Under the pieces are notes generated by a model that worked only from the letters and a program-made list of their open reading frames with translations, made no database searches and was not told the DNA's origin. Both the position numbers and the translations under genes were made by a program. Shown piece after piece: positions 34,810 to 43,914 of a DNA stretch of 64,000 nucleotides; within the stretch, counting starts at the first letter, position 1; the number at the start of each line of letters is the position of its first letter. Origin of the DNA: Bacteroidota bacterium (lineage in GTDB: Bacteria > Bacteroidota > Bacteroidia > B-17B0 > Aurantibacillaceae); the NCBI GenBank assembly GCA_016185125.1, contig JACPOC010000022.1, forward strand, positions 124,001 through 188,000. The letters are read 5' to 3'.

Positions 34810-35970
34810 TTAAAGTGTACCTCTTAAGGCCTGCTCTCTTTCAATAGATTCAAATAAGGCCTTAAAGTTACCGGCACCAAAACCTTTAGCTCCCATTCGC
34901 TGAATTATTTCATAGAACAGAGTAGGGCGGTCTTCCACCGGCTTGGTAAAGATCTGTAACAAATATCCTTCTTCATCAGCATCTACAAGAATTGAAAGTC
35001 TTTGAAGCTCTTTTATATCTTCTTTCATAACATCCATGTGAACGCCTAGTCTCCTTGGGATGTCATCATAATACGCTTGCGGCGGCGGCGGTAAAAACTC
35101 CACGCCACGCTCCCTCAATTCCTTTACTGTTTTAATGATGTCGTCTGTAGCCAAAGCCAAATGCTGAACTCCGGCTCCTTCATAAAAATCAATATACTCT
35201 TCTATCTGTGATTTCTTTTTTCCTTCCGCCGGTTCATTGATAGGAAATTTAATGCGTCCGTTTCCGTTACTCATTACTTTACTCATCAAAGCAGAGTATT
35301 CTGTTGTAATTTGTTTATCATCAAAACTTAAAAAATTAACAAAGCCCATTACCTCTTCATACCATTTAACGGTGGCATTCATTTGGTTCCAGCCCACGTT
35401 GCCTACCATGTGATCAATAAACTTCAGGCCTACCGAAGCAGGGTTATAATCACTTTTCCATTCTTTAAATCCGGGTAAAAATGTTCCTTTATAGTTTTTA
35501 CGTTCTACAAACATGTGAACGGTTTCGCCATAGGTGAATATTCCGGATCGCACTACTTCACCGTGTTCATCTTTTTCAACGGTAGGTTCCATAAAAGGTT
35601 TGGCGCCACGCTTCACCGTTTCTTCAAAGGCCTTGCGAGCATCTTCTACCCAAAGAGCGATGACTTTTACTCCGTCGCCGTGTTTTTTTACATGCTCCCC
35701 AATTGGAGAATCGCTCGTAAGAGCCGTGGTTAATACAATTCGAATCTTATCTTGTTTTAAAACGTAAGAAGTTCTATCCCTTAACCCGGTTTCTAATCCA
35801 GCATAGGCGTATGACTGATAACCAAATGCGGTTTTGTAATAATGCGCGGATTGCTTCGCGTTACCTACATAAAACTCCACATAATCGGTTCCTAATAATG
35901 GAAGAAAGTCCTGAGCTCCTTCAAAGATCTTCTCTAAACCGTACTCTACATTTTTTACTTCTTTTGCCAT
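34810..35970 (-). CDS. hppD: 4-hydroxyphenylpyruvate dioxygenase
   Basis: HppD turns 4-hydroxyphenylpyruvate into homogentisate with O2 and Fe(II), in tyrosine catabolism. The 386-residue protein has two vicinal-oxygen-chelate halves. The iron ligands are visible in FIDHMVGNVG (His, near 187), VQHLALATDD (His, near 270) and LFYEIIQRMG (Glu, near 350), and the C-terminal gate helix GAKGFGAGNFKALFESIE is conserved. A homogentisate dioxygenase gene is not in the window. It is transcribed away from the his operon direction start, with the his promoter just behind its stop. Confidence 0.96.
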   Translation of the reverse strand: MAKEVKNVEYGLEKIFEGAQDFLPLLGTDYVEFYVGNAKQSAHYYKTAFGYQSYAYAGLETGLRDRTSYVLKQDKIRIVLTTALTSDSPIGEHVKKHGDGVKVIALWVEDARKAFEETVKRGAKPFMEPTVEKDEHGEVVRSGIFTYGETVHMFVERKNYKGTFLPGFKEWKSDYNPASVGLKFIDHMVGNVGWNQMNATVKWYEEVMGFVNFLSFDDKQITTEYSALMSKVMSNGNGRIKFPINEPAEGKKKSQIEEYIDFYEGAGVQHLALATDDIIKTVKELRERGVEFLPPPPQAYYDDIPRRLGVHMDVMKEDIKELQRLSILVDADEEGYLLQIFTKPVEDRPTLFYEIIQRMGAKGFGAGNFKALFESIEREQALRGTL

Positions 35971-36116
35971 AATTAATTTTTGACTTAATGATTTTTATAT
36001 TTGTTGAATTAAGGAGGATCAATATAGAATTCTTTCTACTAAAACTCTAAATAATACTCCGGCTATCGAATGCGGGCGTGTGATCTTTTTCAAAAATATT
36101 CGTTTATCAAATTTAA

Positions 36117-36530
36117 TTAATTCAGGCGGAAAAAGAAAAAGAAAACTGCGCCTGCCACCCAGTTTTTATTTACGTTTTTATAATAACCGATAGTTGTATA
36201 ATTCTGATTTTGAATGCTCCCGTCTTTTTTTACATAACCAATGGTTGCATAATTCTGATTTTGAATAGTTCCGTCTTCTTTGATGTAGCCAATGGTTCCG
36301 TAATTTGGATTTTGCACCGAGCCATCCGCTTTAATGTATCCTATGGTTCCGTAATTTTCGTTTTGCACGGTTCCATCTTTTTTAATGTAGCCCATGGTGC
36401 CGTAATTTTGATTTTGAATAGTTCCATCTTCTTTGATATAACCAACCGTTCCGTAATTGGCGTTCTGGATTGTTTGCGAAAAGCCGCCAACACAAATAAA
36501 AATTGATAGAATAAAAAGTAATTGTTTCAT
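36117..36530 (-). CDS. Secreted 17-residue-repeat (5-fold beta-flower type) protein
   Basis: The 137-residue product has a signal peptide (1-18, cut after GFS) and then six repeats of 17 residues with the pattern N-x-N-Y-G-T-x-G-Y-I-K-x-D-G-(T/S)-(I/V)-Q, followed by a short hydrophobic end. The last repeat is worn. The pattern fits the beta-flower group of small repeat proteins, known mainly by structure and lacking a function. At DNA level it gives a 51-base tandem repeat. It is transcribed in the same direction as rimO, 12 bases downstream of it. Confidence 0.7.
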   Translation of the reverse strand: MKQLLFILSIFICVGGFSQTIQNANYGTVGYIKEDGTIQNQNYGTMGYIKKDGTVQNENYGTIGYIKADGSVQNPNYGTIGYIKEDGTIQNQNYATIGYVKKDGSIQNQNYTTIGYYKNVNKNWVAGAVFFFFFRLN

Positions 36531-36542
36531 GTTATGTTTGTT

Positions 36543-37856
36543 TTAAATTATTTTACCGTATAGATCAAAGTCTGTCGCTGTATCAATTTTCACATTCGCA
36601 AAATCGCCAATACGCGCGTAGTTGTTTTCCGTTGCCTGAACCAAAACCTCATTGTCAACATCCGGACTATCAAATTCGGTTCTTCCAACAAAATAGCCGC
36701 CTTCTTTGCGATCAAAAAGCACTTTATATTCTTGCCCTATTTTTTTCTGATTCATTGAAAAAGAAATTTCCTGTTGAACAGCCATTACCGCATCGGCACG
36801 TTTCTTTTTTATCTTTTCAGAAACATCATCCTTTAAAAGATAAGCGTGTGTATTTTCTTCGTGTGAGTAAGTGAAAATCCCCAAACGGTCGAACTTAGTA
36901 TCAGAAACCCATTGCAGCATTTCTTCATGATCTTTTTCTGTTTCGCCGGGGTAGCCAGCTATTAAAGTAGTACGAATAGCGATCTCCGGAATTTTATCTC
37001 TGATCTGATTAACCACATCAATTGTTTTCTGTTTGGTAATGCCCCGGCGCATACTTTTAAGCATGTTATCGCTGATGTGCTGTAAAGGCATATCCAAGTA
37101 ATTACACACGTTGGTTTTTGATTTCATCACATCCAATACTTCCATAGGGAAGCCGCTTGGAAAAGCGTAATGCAAACGAATCCAATCAATGCCGTTTACA
37201 TCGCTCACTCTGTTTATTAGATCCGCTAATTCTCTTTTTTTATAAATATCCAGGCCGTAATACGTAAGGTCTTGAGCAATGAACAATAATTCTTTTGTTC
37301 CGTTTGTTGCTAATTTTTTTGCGCGGTTAACCAATTCTTCTTTTGCAACGGAAATATGTGTGCCTCTCATTAAAGGAATGGCGCAGAAGCTGCAGGGTCT
37401 GTCGCAACCCTCACTGATTTTAAAATACGCGTAATGATTTGGCGTGGTAAGTAAACGCTCGCCAACCAACTCGTGTTTATAATCAGCTTTTAAGGTTTTT
37501 AAAATTTTTGGTAATTCTCGGGTGCCAAAATACGCATCCACCAAAGGAATTTCTTTTTCAAGATCGGCTTTATAACGTTCGCTCAAACAGCCTGTTACAT
37601 ACAACTTTTCAATAGAGCCTTCTCTTTTAGCCTGCGCATAACGTAAAATAGTATCAATGCTTTCTTGTTTTGCGTTTTCAACAAAGCCGCAGGTATTAAT
37701 AATTACAATGTTATGATCGTCGCTTTTGCTTTCGTGCTCTACCGCAAAATTGTTGGCTTTTAACTGACCCATCAGCACTTCGCTATCCACCAGATTTTTA
37801 CTGCAACCAAGTGTTACAACATTTACTTTATTTTTTCGGAGAGTACGGGTTTTCAT
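36543..37856 (-). CDS. rimO: Ribosomal protein uS12 methylthiotransferase RimO
   Basis: RimO adds a methylthio group to Asp in ribosomal protein S12. The 437-residue radical-SAM enzyme has the UPF0004 domain with VTLGCSKNLVDSE (about 13-25, first Cys), TCGFVENAKQESI and VTGCLSERY, which bind the auxiliary cluster. The radical-SAM motif EGCDRPCSFCAIPLMRG lies near 147-163, and a TRAM domain ends the protein. The CSKNLVDSE form and the S12-type middle separate it from MiaB. Confidence 0.95.
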   Translation of the reverse strand: MKTRTLRKNKVNVVTLGCSKNLVDSEVLMGQLKANNFAVEHESKSDDHNIVIINTCGFVENAKQESIDTILRYAQAKREGSIEKLYVTGCLSERYKADLEKEIPLVDAYFGTRELPKILKTLKADYKHELVGERLLTTPNHYAYFKISEGCDRPCSFCAIPLMRGTHISVAKEELVNRAKKLATNGTKELLFIAQDLTYYGLDIYKKRELADLINRVSDVNGIDWIRLHYAFPSGFPMEVLDVMKSKTNVCNYLDMPLQHISDNMLKSMRRGITKQKTIDVVNQIRDKIPEIAIRTTLIAGYPGETEKDHEEMLQWVSDTKFDRLGIFTYSHEENTHAYLLKDDVSEKIKKKRADAVMAVQQEISFSMNQKKIGQEYKVLFDRKEGGYFVGRTEFDSPDVDNEVLVQATENNYARIGDFANVKIDTATDFDLYGKII

Positions 37857-37959
37857 TAAATTATTTTCGGTGTAGCGTGTAAATACTTATCTTCGGCGCA
37901 TTAAAACTTATGCTAAAACTTTATAAATAGTTTTACAAAGATACCCATTAACACGGCTT

Positions 37960-38976
37960 ATGCTAAAATTTTTTAGAGATTATAAACGATTTTTATTGCC
38001 TCTTTACCTGTTAAACGGGTTGCTGCTTGTTGGCATAATCGGCTATGTAACAATAGAAAATTATTCGGTTTTTGATGCCTTTTACATGACTGTAATTACC
38101 ATTGCTACTGTGGGTTACGGCGAAATACATCCGCTTGGGGTGGCCGGACGAACATTTACCGCCTTTTTAATTATAACAAGTTTTGCTACATTTGCCTATG
38201 CTGTTAGTGCTATTACACGCTTTGTGACGGATGGTGAATTTAACAGATTTTTTAAAAATAAACGAGTGAATGCAGCGATAGAAAAATTACATGAGCACGT
38301 AATTATTTGTGGATATGGGCGTAATGGAAGGCAGGCCGCTCAGGTTTTTAAAAAGCATGACAGACGTTTTGTGGTGATAGATCTGGACGAGAAATTAACT
38401 ACTTCAATTACTCATAAATTTTCTGATCTGGTTTTGGCCGGAGATGCTACGCAGGATGAAATTTTAATGGAAGCGGGTATTATGAGGGCTAGTGCTTTGA
38501 TTACCACCTTGCCGGAGGACGCCGATAATCTTTTTATTGTGTTAACGGCTCGTTATTTAAACCCTACTTTAAATATTATTTCGCGGGCCAGTGATGATGG
38601 AAGTGATACCAAGCTTAAAATTGCTGGTGCAGATAATGTGATAATGCCGGATAAAGTAGGCGGGGCGCACATGGCCAGTCTTATTTTGAAGCCAGATGTG
38701 ATGGAGTTTATTGATCAGATAACTGTGCAGGGGGGAGACAGCATTAACCTGGAAGAAATTACTTTTGATAAGATCACGGATAATTTAAAAAACAAAACGC
38801 TCAAAGATTTGGAAATCCGTAATAAAAGCGGTGCCAACATTATTGGCTTTAAAACGGCGGGCGGAGATTACGTCGTTAATCCGAGCGCAGATACCCAGGT
38901 GATCCCACATTCTAAAATATTTGTGTTGGGCACTCCCGAACAGATAAAATCCCTTAAAACTATTTTGTTGGAGTAA
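37960..38976 (+). CDS. Two-TM potassium channel with RCK (TrkA-N/C) domain
   Basis: The 338-residue protein has two transmembrane helices (about 11-33 and 69-88) flanking a pore loop with the selectivity filter TVGYGE near 50-55. A cytosolic RCK part follows: a Rossmann TrkA-N domain (about 108-230, HVIICGYGRNGRQAA) and a TrkA-C domain (about 250-338). It should form a tetrameric K+ channel gated by a ligand bound by the RCK ring. NAD, Ca2+ and c-di-AMP are possible from the family, so a link to cdaA is conceivable but only inference. It is monocistronic and converges with priA. Confidence 0.92.
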   Translation: MLKFFRDYKRFLLPLYLLNGLLLVGIIGYVTIENYSVFDAFYMTVITIATVGYGEIHPLGVAGRTFTAFLIITSFATFAYAVSAITRFVTDGEFNRFFKNKRVNAAIEKLHEHVIICGYGRNGRQAAQVFKKHDRRFVVIDLDEKLTTSITHKFSDLVLAGDATQDEILMEAGIMRASALITTLPEDADNLFIVLTARYLNPTLNIISRASDDGSDTKLKIAGADNVIMPDKVGGAHMASLILKPDVMEFIDQITVQGGDSINLEEITFDKITDNLKNKTLKDLEIRNKSGANIIGFKTAGGDYVVNPSADTQVIPHSKIFVLGTPEQIKSLKTILLE

Positions 38977-38988
38977 AAGAGTTTTTCC

Positions 38989-41499
38989 TTAAACCGGATC
39001 CACATCTATCTGAATTTTAAAATTCCATTTTTTGTATTTGTTGTGGAGGTTGATAATGGCTTCGTTAATTTTTGCTCTTATGTTTGCCGCTGCTTCCTTT
39101 CGGTTTGTTTTTATAAGCAGGCATTTATAATATTTGTTTTTTATCTTAGGTACGAGAGGGAATTCGGGACCCAATATTGTATTCCCAAAATGCGGTTTCA
39201 ACAGCATCAATAGTTCATGAGAAAGATGGTTCACTTCGTTCAAATCTTTGCTTACTACGCTTAATTCCATTAGCCTTGAAAAAGGCGGATAGTTGTATTG
39301 TTGGCGCTCGACGAGAATATCCTTGTAAAAATTTTCGAGTTGATTACTAATAACGTTTTCAATAACAATATGCTTGGGCTGCGAGGTTTGAATAAACACT
39401 TTTCCTTTCTGCGAGCTCCTTCCGGCACGGCCCCTCACCTGGGTAATGAGCTGAAATGCTTTTTCAAAAGCACGGAAATCGGGAAAGTTGAGAATAGAAT
39501 CGGCATTTAAAATACCAACCACAGTTACGTTATTAAAATCGAGACCTTTGGTTACCATTTGGGTGCCAATAAGAATATCTATGTGTCCGCTTTCAAAATC
39601 GTCAATTAATTGTTTGTAAGCATATTTGCTTCTGGTACTGTCTAAATCCATTCGCGCTATTTTCGCCTGCGGAAAAAGTATTTCAATATCTTCTTCAATT
39701 TTTTCGGTGCCTAATCCTTTAAAGTGAAGTTGTGAACTTCCGCAAGCCGAGCAGGTTTTTGGAGGGGAAACTGTGTAGCCGCAATAATGGCAGGTGAGTT
39801 TTTCTTTTTGCTTATGGTAAATTAAGGAAACATCGCATTGAATGCAATGCGGCACGTGTGCGCATTGTTTGCATTCGGTATAAGGTGCAAAACCCCTTCT
39901 GTTCTGAAACAAAATAACCTGTTCTTTTTTCCTGAGCGCTGCTTCTATTCCTAAAAACAAGGGTGGCGTTAAACAAGCTTTCATTTGATTGCTTTGCTCA
40001 AAAAATTTCATGTCACAAACTTCCACATCGGTTCCGCCCCCTTTTACAAATTGATTTTGTAAGCGAACGATGGAAAACTTTTTTTGGTCTGCGTTATAAA
40101 AAGATTCAAGAGCGGGAGTGGCACTTCCCATCACCACATTTGCCTTGTGAAGAGCGGCCAGATAAAGCGCGGCATCACGGGCATTATAGCGCGGAGTAGG
40201 ATCGTGCTGTTTGAAAGAGCTGTCGTGCTCTTCATCAATTATTATTAATCCTAAATTATTAAAGGGAAGAAACAAAGAAGATCGCGCGCCAAGAACTATT
40301 TTGTATTTATTTTTTTCTTTAGAAATTGTACCATCGACCTTAACATCGGGATTTAATATGTTGTTCCAAATCTCTACGCGTTCGTTCTCACTAAAACGGG
40401 AATGATAAACACCTACCAATTCTCCAAACACCGCGCGTAATCGGGTAATGAGTTGGGTAGTTAAAGCAATTTCAGGAATCAGAAATAAAACTTCTTTTCC
40501 TTTGGCAAGCGCGTCAATAATCAGTTGAATGTAGATTTCGGTTTTGCCGCTGCCTGTTACTCCATGAAGTAACACCGGTTTGTTTTCATTGAATTCGTTT
40601 TTTATTTCGTTGTAGGATTGTTGCTGCTGACTGCTTAATTGTTTGTTTTTAGAATTGCTTTTCTCAAAAAGTAAACGGCCTGTTTCAAATTGCTCTTCAT
40701 GTAAAATATTTTTTTTAATAAGCGATGTTAGCGCTCCATTCTCTGTTTTTTTTAATATTTCAGATTTCCTGATCCAAATATTGGTTTTCGTTTCGCCTGT
40801 TTTGGATAAGTGTAAAAAATACAAAAGAGCTTCGGCTTGTTTAAAAGCTCTTTTCTCCAATTGATCTAAAAGGTCGCGAAGTTTGTTTTCATTGTTGAAT
40901 TCTTCATTCAGTTTTAAGTAAGAAATTAATTTGGGTTTATACTTATCTTTTATTTCTTCATAAATAACAATGGCGTTTTTTTTGAGAAGGTTATTAATCA
41001 GAGGATGCGCTGATTTGATACCCAATAATGAGGCGAGTTCATCAAAACCCAAATTATCAGAGGCTTGTAAAGCGTCGATAATAGCATGTTCTCTTTCCGA
41101 AAAAAAAGAATGATCGAGTTCTTCCAAATTAAATTCAGGATTTAATTGTATGTGCGAAGTGCTGCTGAGCTTTAAGCCGGAGGGTAAAGCAGCGGTCATC
41201 ACATCGCCGGGATTAGCGCAGTAATAAAATGCAAGCCAATCCCAGAATTTTATCTGAAGATCGGTCACAACAGGTGCATCATCCAAAATGGCTTCCAGAT
41301 ATTTGGCTTCATAGCCCTCCGGAGCTTGTTCATGAATTCGATAAATTATTCCTGTATAAATTCTTGATTTGCCGAATTGCACCAGCACCCTTTTTCCTAT
41401 TTGTAATTGTTCGTTAAATTCATAAGGCACGCGATAGGTGTACTTATTAGGAACTCCTAAAGGAACAATTACATCTGTAAAAAAAGTTTGTTTTTGCAT
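38989..41499 (-). CDS. priA: Primosomal replication restart helicase PriA
   Basis: PriA recognises stalled forks and reloads the replisome. The 836-residue protein has an N-terminal DNA-binding domain (about 1-110), helicase motifs GVTGSGKTEIYIQ (Walker A, near 316), DEEHD (near 425) and GSATPALES. A zinc-binding region follows with paired Cys motifs CKQCAHVPHCIQC and CHYCGYTVSPPKTCSACG (near 545-595). The helicase C-terminal part includes GRAGRSSQKGKV. Length is somewhat greater than usual. Its start overlaps the ZIP gene stop by one base. Confidence 0.96.
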   Translation of the reverse strand: MQKQTFFTDVIVPLGVPNKYTYRVPYEFNEQLQIGKRVLVQFGKSRIYTGIIYRIHEQAPEGYEAKYLEAILDDAPVVTDLQIKFWDWLAFYYCANPGDVMTAALPSGLKLSSTSHIQLNPEFNLEELDHSFFSEREHAIIDALQASDNLGFDELASLLGIKSAHPLINNLLKKNAIVIYEEIKDKYKPKLISYLKLNEEFNNENKLRDLLDQLEKRAFKQAEALLYFLHLSKTGETKTNIWIRKSEILKKTENGALTSLIKKNILHEEQFETGRLLFEKSNSKNKQLSSQQQQSYNEIKNEFNENKPVLLHGVTGSGKTEIYIQLIIDALAKGKEVLFLIPEIALTTQLITRLRAVFGELVGVYHSRFSENERVEIWNNILNPDVKVDGTISKEKNKYKIVLGARSSLFLPFNNLGLIIIDEEHDSSFKQHDPTPRYNARDAALYLAALHKANVVMGSATPALESFYNADQKKFSIVRLQNQFVKGGGTDVEVCDMKFFEQSNQMKACLTPPLFLGIEAALRKKEQVILFQNRRGFAPYTECKQCAHVPHCIQCDVSLIYHKQKEKLTCHYCGYTVSPPKTCSACGSSQLHFKGLGTEKIEEDIEILFPQAKIARMDLDSTRSKYAYKQLIDDFESGHIDILIGTQMVTKGLDFNNVTVVGILNADSILNFPDFRAFEKAFQLITQVRGRAGRSSQKGKVFIQTSQPKHIVIENVISNQLENFYKDILVERQQYNYPPFSRLMELSVVSKDLNEVNHLSHELLMLLKPHFGNTILGPEFPLVPKIKNKYYKCLLIKTNRKEAAANIRAKINEAIINLHNKYKKWNFKIQIDVDPV

Positions 41500-42263
41500 T
41501 AACTTATTACGTATGCCATTACAATTCCGCTGATCATCATTACAATTTTTGCAATGTTGTATTTGTGCTGTTCGCTTGTTTCAAAAAGTATGGCCGTGGA
41601 GATTTGAAGAAAAATGCCGATAACTATTGCAAAGACCATGGCACTATACGTGTGATAATGGTGCAGACCAAATGTTTGTAAGATGTAGCTGAATAAATAA
41701 CCCAAAGGCGTCATTAACGAAAAGCCAATTAATAAAAGTAAAATGCTTAAGGGTTTTGTTTTATGTTCTTTTAATAATAAAACAAAAGCGATTGAAATAG
41801 GAATATTGTGCATAGCCAAACCGTAAATGAGCTGATGATTAATCGGGGACGAACTTGCTACTTCCGCATTTAAATTATAAATGGGGAGGCCTTCTAAAAA
41901 GGAATGTAACATTAAGCCAATAACAATGCCATAGGGTAAATGATTGTGACACTCTTTGCTGTGTAAGTGTACATGGCCATGCTCTATGCCGGTGCTAAAG
42001 GTATCCATTGCCAATTGCAGACAAAACCCTAAAACAATAAATAAGCCGGTTGTTTTTACACTAATTGCAATTTGCTTGGCGCCATGAAGCCCTTGTCCGA
42101 ATGCTTCGGGTAAAAGATGAATGATGGAAACAGCAAAGAGATAAGCGGCGCTGAACGAAAGCAATAATCGTAAACTGATTGGGTTAATATTTGCTTTAAG
42201 CGCAATCAGGCCCGATACTAATATGGGGGCTGCCAAAGCTATTATGGCGATTGTTGAATTCAA
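41499..42263 (-). CDS. ZIP family metal transporter
   Basis: The 254-residue protein has about eight hydrophobic helices and the two metal-site motifs of ZIP proteins. In helix IV HSFLEGLPIYN (near 130) and in helix V HNIPISIAFVLLL (near 162). A His-rich loop (HGHVHLHSKECHNH, near 95-110) lies before helix IV. It should import zinc or another divalent metal. The start is a TTG, one base after the methyltransferase stop. Its stop shares a base with the priA ATG, so three genes are tightly coupled. Confidence 0.88.
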   Translation of the reverse strand: MNSTIAIIALAAPILVSGLIALKANINPISLRLLLSFSAAYLFAVSIIHLLPEAFGQGLHGAKQIAISVKTTGLFIVLGFCLQLAMDTFSTGIEHGHVHLHSKECHNHLPYGIVIGLMLHSFLEGLPIYNLNAEVASSSPINHQLIYGLAMHNIPISIAFVLLLKEHKTKPLSILLLLIGFSLMTPLGYLFSYILQTFGLHHYHTYSAMVFAIVIGIFLQISTAILFETSEQHKYNIAKIVMMISGIVMAYVIS

Positions 42264-42264
42264 T

Positions 42265-42996
42265 TTATTTTTTAAAAATTAAAATTAATCTTTCTGATTC
42301 ATCTGCATTAAAAGGTTCTAGGGAATAATTGCCGAAAACATTTTGCAGCTTTAAATTACTTTTTTCCGCGAACTTTTCAAAGTCGTTCAGCTGAAGCAAG
42401 GAAACGGTTTCTGTAAAAGTGTGTTGCTGCGAATTGGCTTCGAATGCAATTTTTTTCCGAATTACATTATCAATAATTTCTTTATTAATATGAAAGGTGA
42501 TACCTTCTCTTTGCTCGGTATATTCGGAAACGCAAGTTTTCTTAACTTTTTCGGAATTAAAAAAATCTACCACAAATAAGCCTCCGGGTTTAAGCGCGGA
42601 ATGCACATTGGAAAAGACGGTAAAGTTGTCTTTGTAGTTATCAAAATAGCCAATGCTTGTAAAGAGATTTACTACGCAATCAAAATAGTTGATACGAAAG
42701 GTCCTTCGCATATCGTGAATAAAAAAATCGACATTGGTTTCGTTTTGCTCTATTGCCTCTTTGATACTGTTTTTTGAAAGATCGGTGCCCGTTACCTTAA
42801 ATCCTTTTTTAGCGAAGGCTATGGTGTGCCTGCCTTTTCCACAGGCCAGATCCCAAACACGGGCCGAAGGAGCCAAGTGCAAATGTTCGCATAAGCCATT
42901 TATAAAGTGCCCAGCTTCGTTGTCATCTCTTTTATTATACAGCAGGTGATAATACTTTGAGTTAAACCAGTCTTTAAACCAAAAGTCGCTATTCAT
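42265..42996 (-). CDS. Class I SAM-dependent methyltransferase
   Basis: The 243-residue protein has the Rossmann methyltransferase core. The SAM motif I is ARVWDLACGKGRHTIAFA (near 40-57), an acidic loop VTGTDLSKNSI follows, and an FDCVVNLFTSIGYF segment lies near 112. LKPGGLFVVDFFNSE near 138 is the usual motif III. It is of the short-chain type acting on small molecules, lipids or cofactors; the substrate is unknown. It is first in a possible methyltransferase-ZIP-priA unit. Confidence 0.85.
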   Translation of the reverse strand: MNSDFWFKDWFNSKYYHLLYNKRDDNEAGHFINGLCEHLHLAPSARVWDLACGKGRHTIAFAKKGFKVTGTDLSKNSIKEAIEQNETNVDFFIHDMRRTFRINYFDCVVNLFTSIGYFDNYKDNFTVFSNVHSALKPGGLFVVDFFNSEKVKKTCVSEYTEQREGITFHINKEIIDNVIRKKIAFEANSQQHTFTETVSLLQLNDFEKFAEKSNLKLQNVFGNYSLEPFNADESERLILIFKK

Positions 42997-43032
42997 TGTG
43001 TAAAATTAATAAAATTGAGAGGTTTGATCCTT

Positions 43033-43905
43033 TTAAATTTCCTTATAATTTTTGTTTTCACCCGCCCTCCAGCCTGTTAATTTCTCAAGGAAAAAAAGAA
43101 GTTTGTTTTTAAGACTAAGTTTCGCTTTAGACTTATCATAAATAAAAGTCCATTGGGCGTTTTTTATGCGTGGCAGCATAATCTGGGGATGAGCCTGCGT
43201 GAATTCTTCCAGAAGATCAATGTTGTTGTAATCAAAGTCTGTTACAGCTGGAATGTTTTTTTTCATCCACTCATCATCATGCCACATTTTATGAAAACTT
43301 TGTTGTTTTGCTTGCTGAGCCCTTGGTGGTTTAACCCAACCATAATGATAAATAGAGGCATGTATTCGCTTCACTTTTAATTTGGTGTTATCTCGAAATC
43401 TAAACCCCTGCGCATCTTTATACGAGCGGATGTTTTTATTATTTCTGATAATTCTGATCTCGCGGGCGTACCATCTTCTTCCTGCGCCCACATAATTGTA
43501 TTGGCCATAAAAATGTTTGTAATCAAAGAGTAGTCCGTCCACGCTGGAGTTTTGAAAATGTTGTAGGGCAGCAATTTTTATTTTTTCAAGATCTTGCTCA
43601 TGTACGCATTCATCGCTTTGAATGTAAAAACACCAATCGTATTCCATAGGGATAAGATCAAAAATTTTATTCGTTTCATTTGACAGCACTAGTCCGCCAA
43701 CTCGAAACTCATCGTTCCAAACGGTATCAATTATTTTTATTTTATCAGAAGCAATTGATTCGATGAGTTTCCTTGTATCGTCGTCACTCTTTCCAACACC
43801 AACATAAAAAGCGTCGCATATTGGAAGTATAGAATTGATGGCTTCAATTACGGGATAATCGTATTTAATTGCGTTTCGTATAATGGTAAATCCTGCGAGC
43901 TTCAT
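43033..43905 (-). CDS. Glycosyltransferase family 2-like protein
   Basis: The 290-residue protein has a GT-A-type start (GFTIIRNAIKYDYPVIEAINS), SDDDTRKLIESI, and an acidic metal site in WCFYIQSDECVH near 92-103. The second half includes RRWYAREIRIIRNN and a basic tail. This resembles GT2-like enzymes of lipopolysaccharide or surface-glycan synthesis. Donor and acceptor cannot be told. It lies nine bases after tamL on the same strand, and 36 bases before the methyltransferase. Confidence 0.78.
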   Translation of the reverse strand: MKLAGFTIIRNAIKYDYPVIEAINSILPICDAFYVGVGKSDDDTRKLIESIASDKIKIIDTVWNDEFRVGGLVLSNETNKIFDLIPMEYDWCFYIQSDECVHEQDLEKIKIAALQHFQNSSVDGLLFDYKHFYGQYNYVGAGRRWYAREIRIIRNNKNIRSYKDAQGFRFRDNTKLKVKRIHASIYHYGWVKPPRAQQAKQQSFHKMWHDDEWMKKNIPAVTDFDYNNIDLLEEFTQAHPQIMLPRIKNAQWTFIYDKSKAKLSLKNKLLFFLEKLTGWRAGENKNYKEI

Positions 43906-43914
43906 GTAAGTATT

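Noticed and set aside
36135-36480. CRISPR-like or minisatellite array
   Set aside because: The 51-base repeat is in frame and codes for a regular 17-residue unit; there are no spacers.
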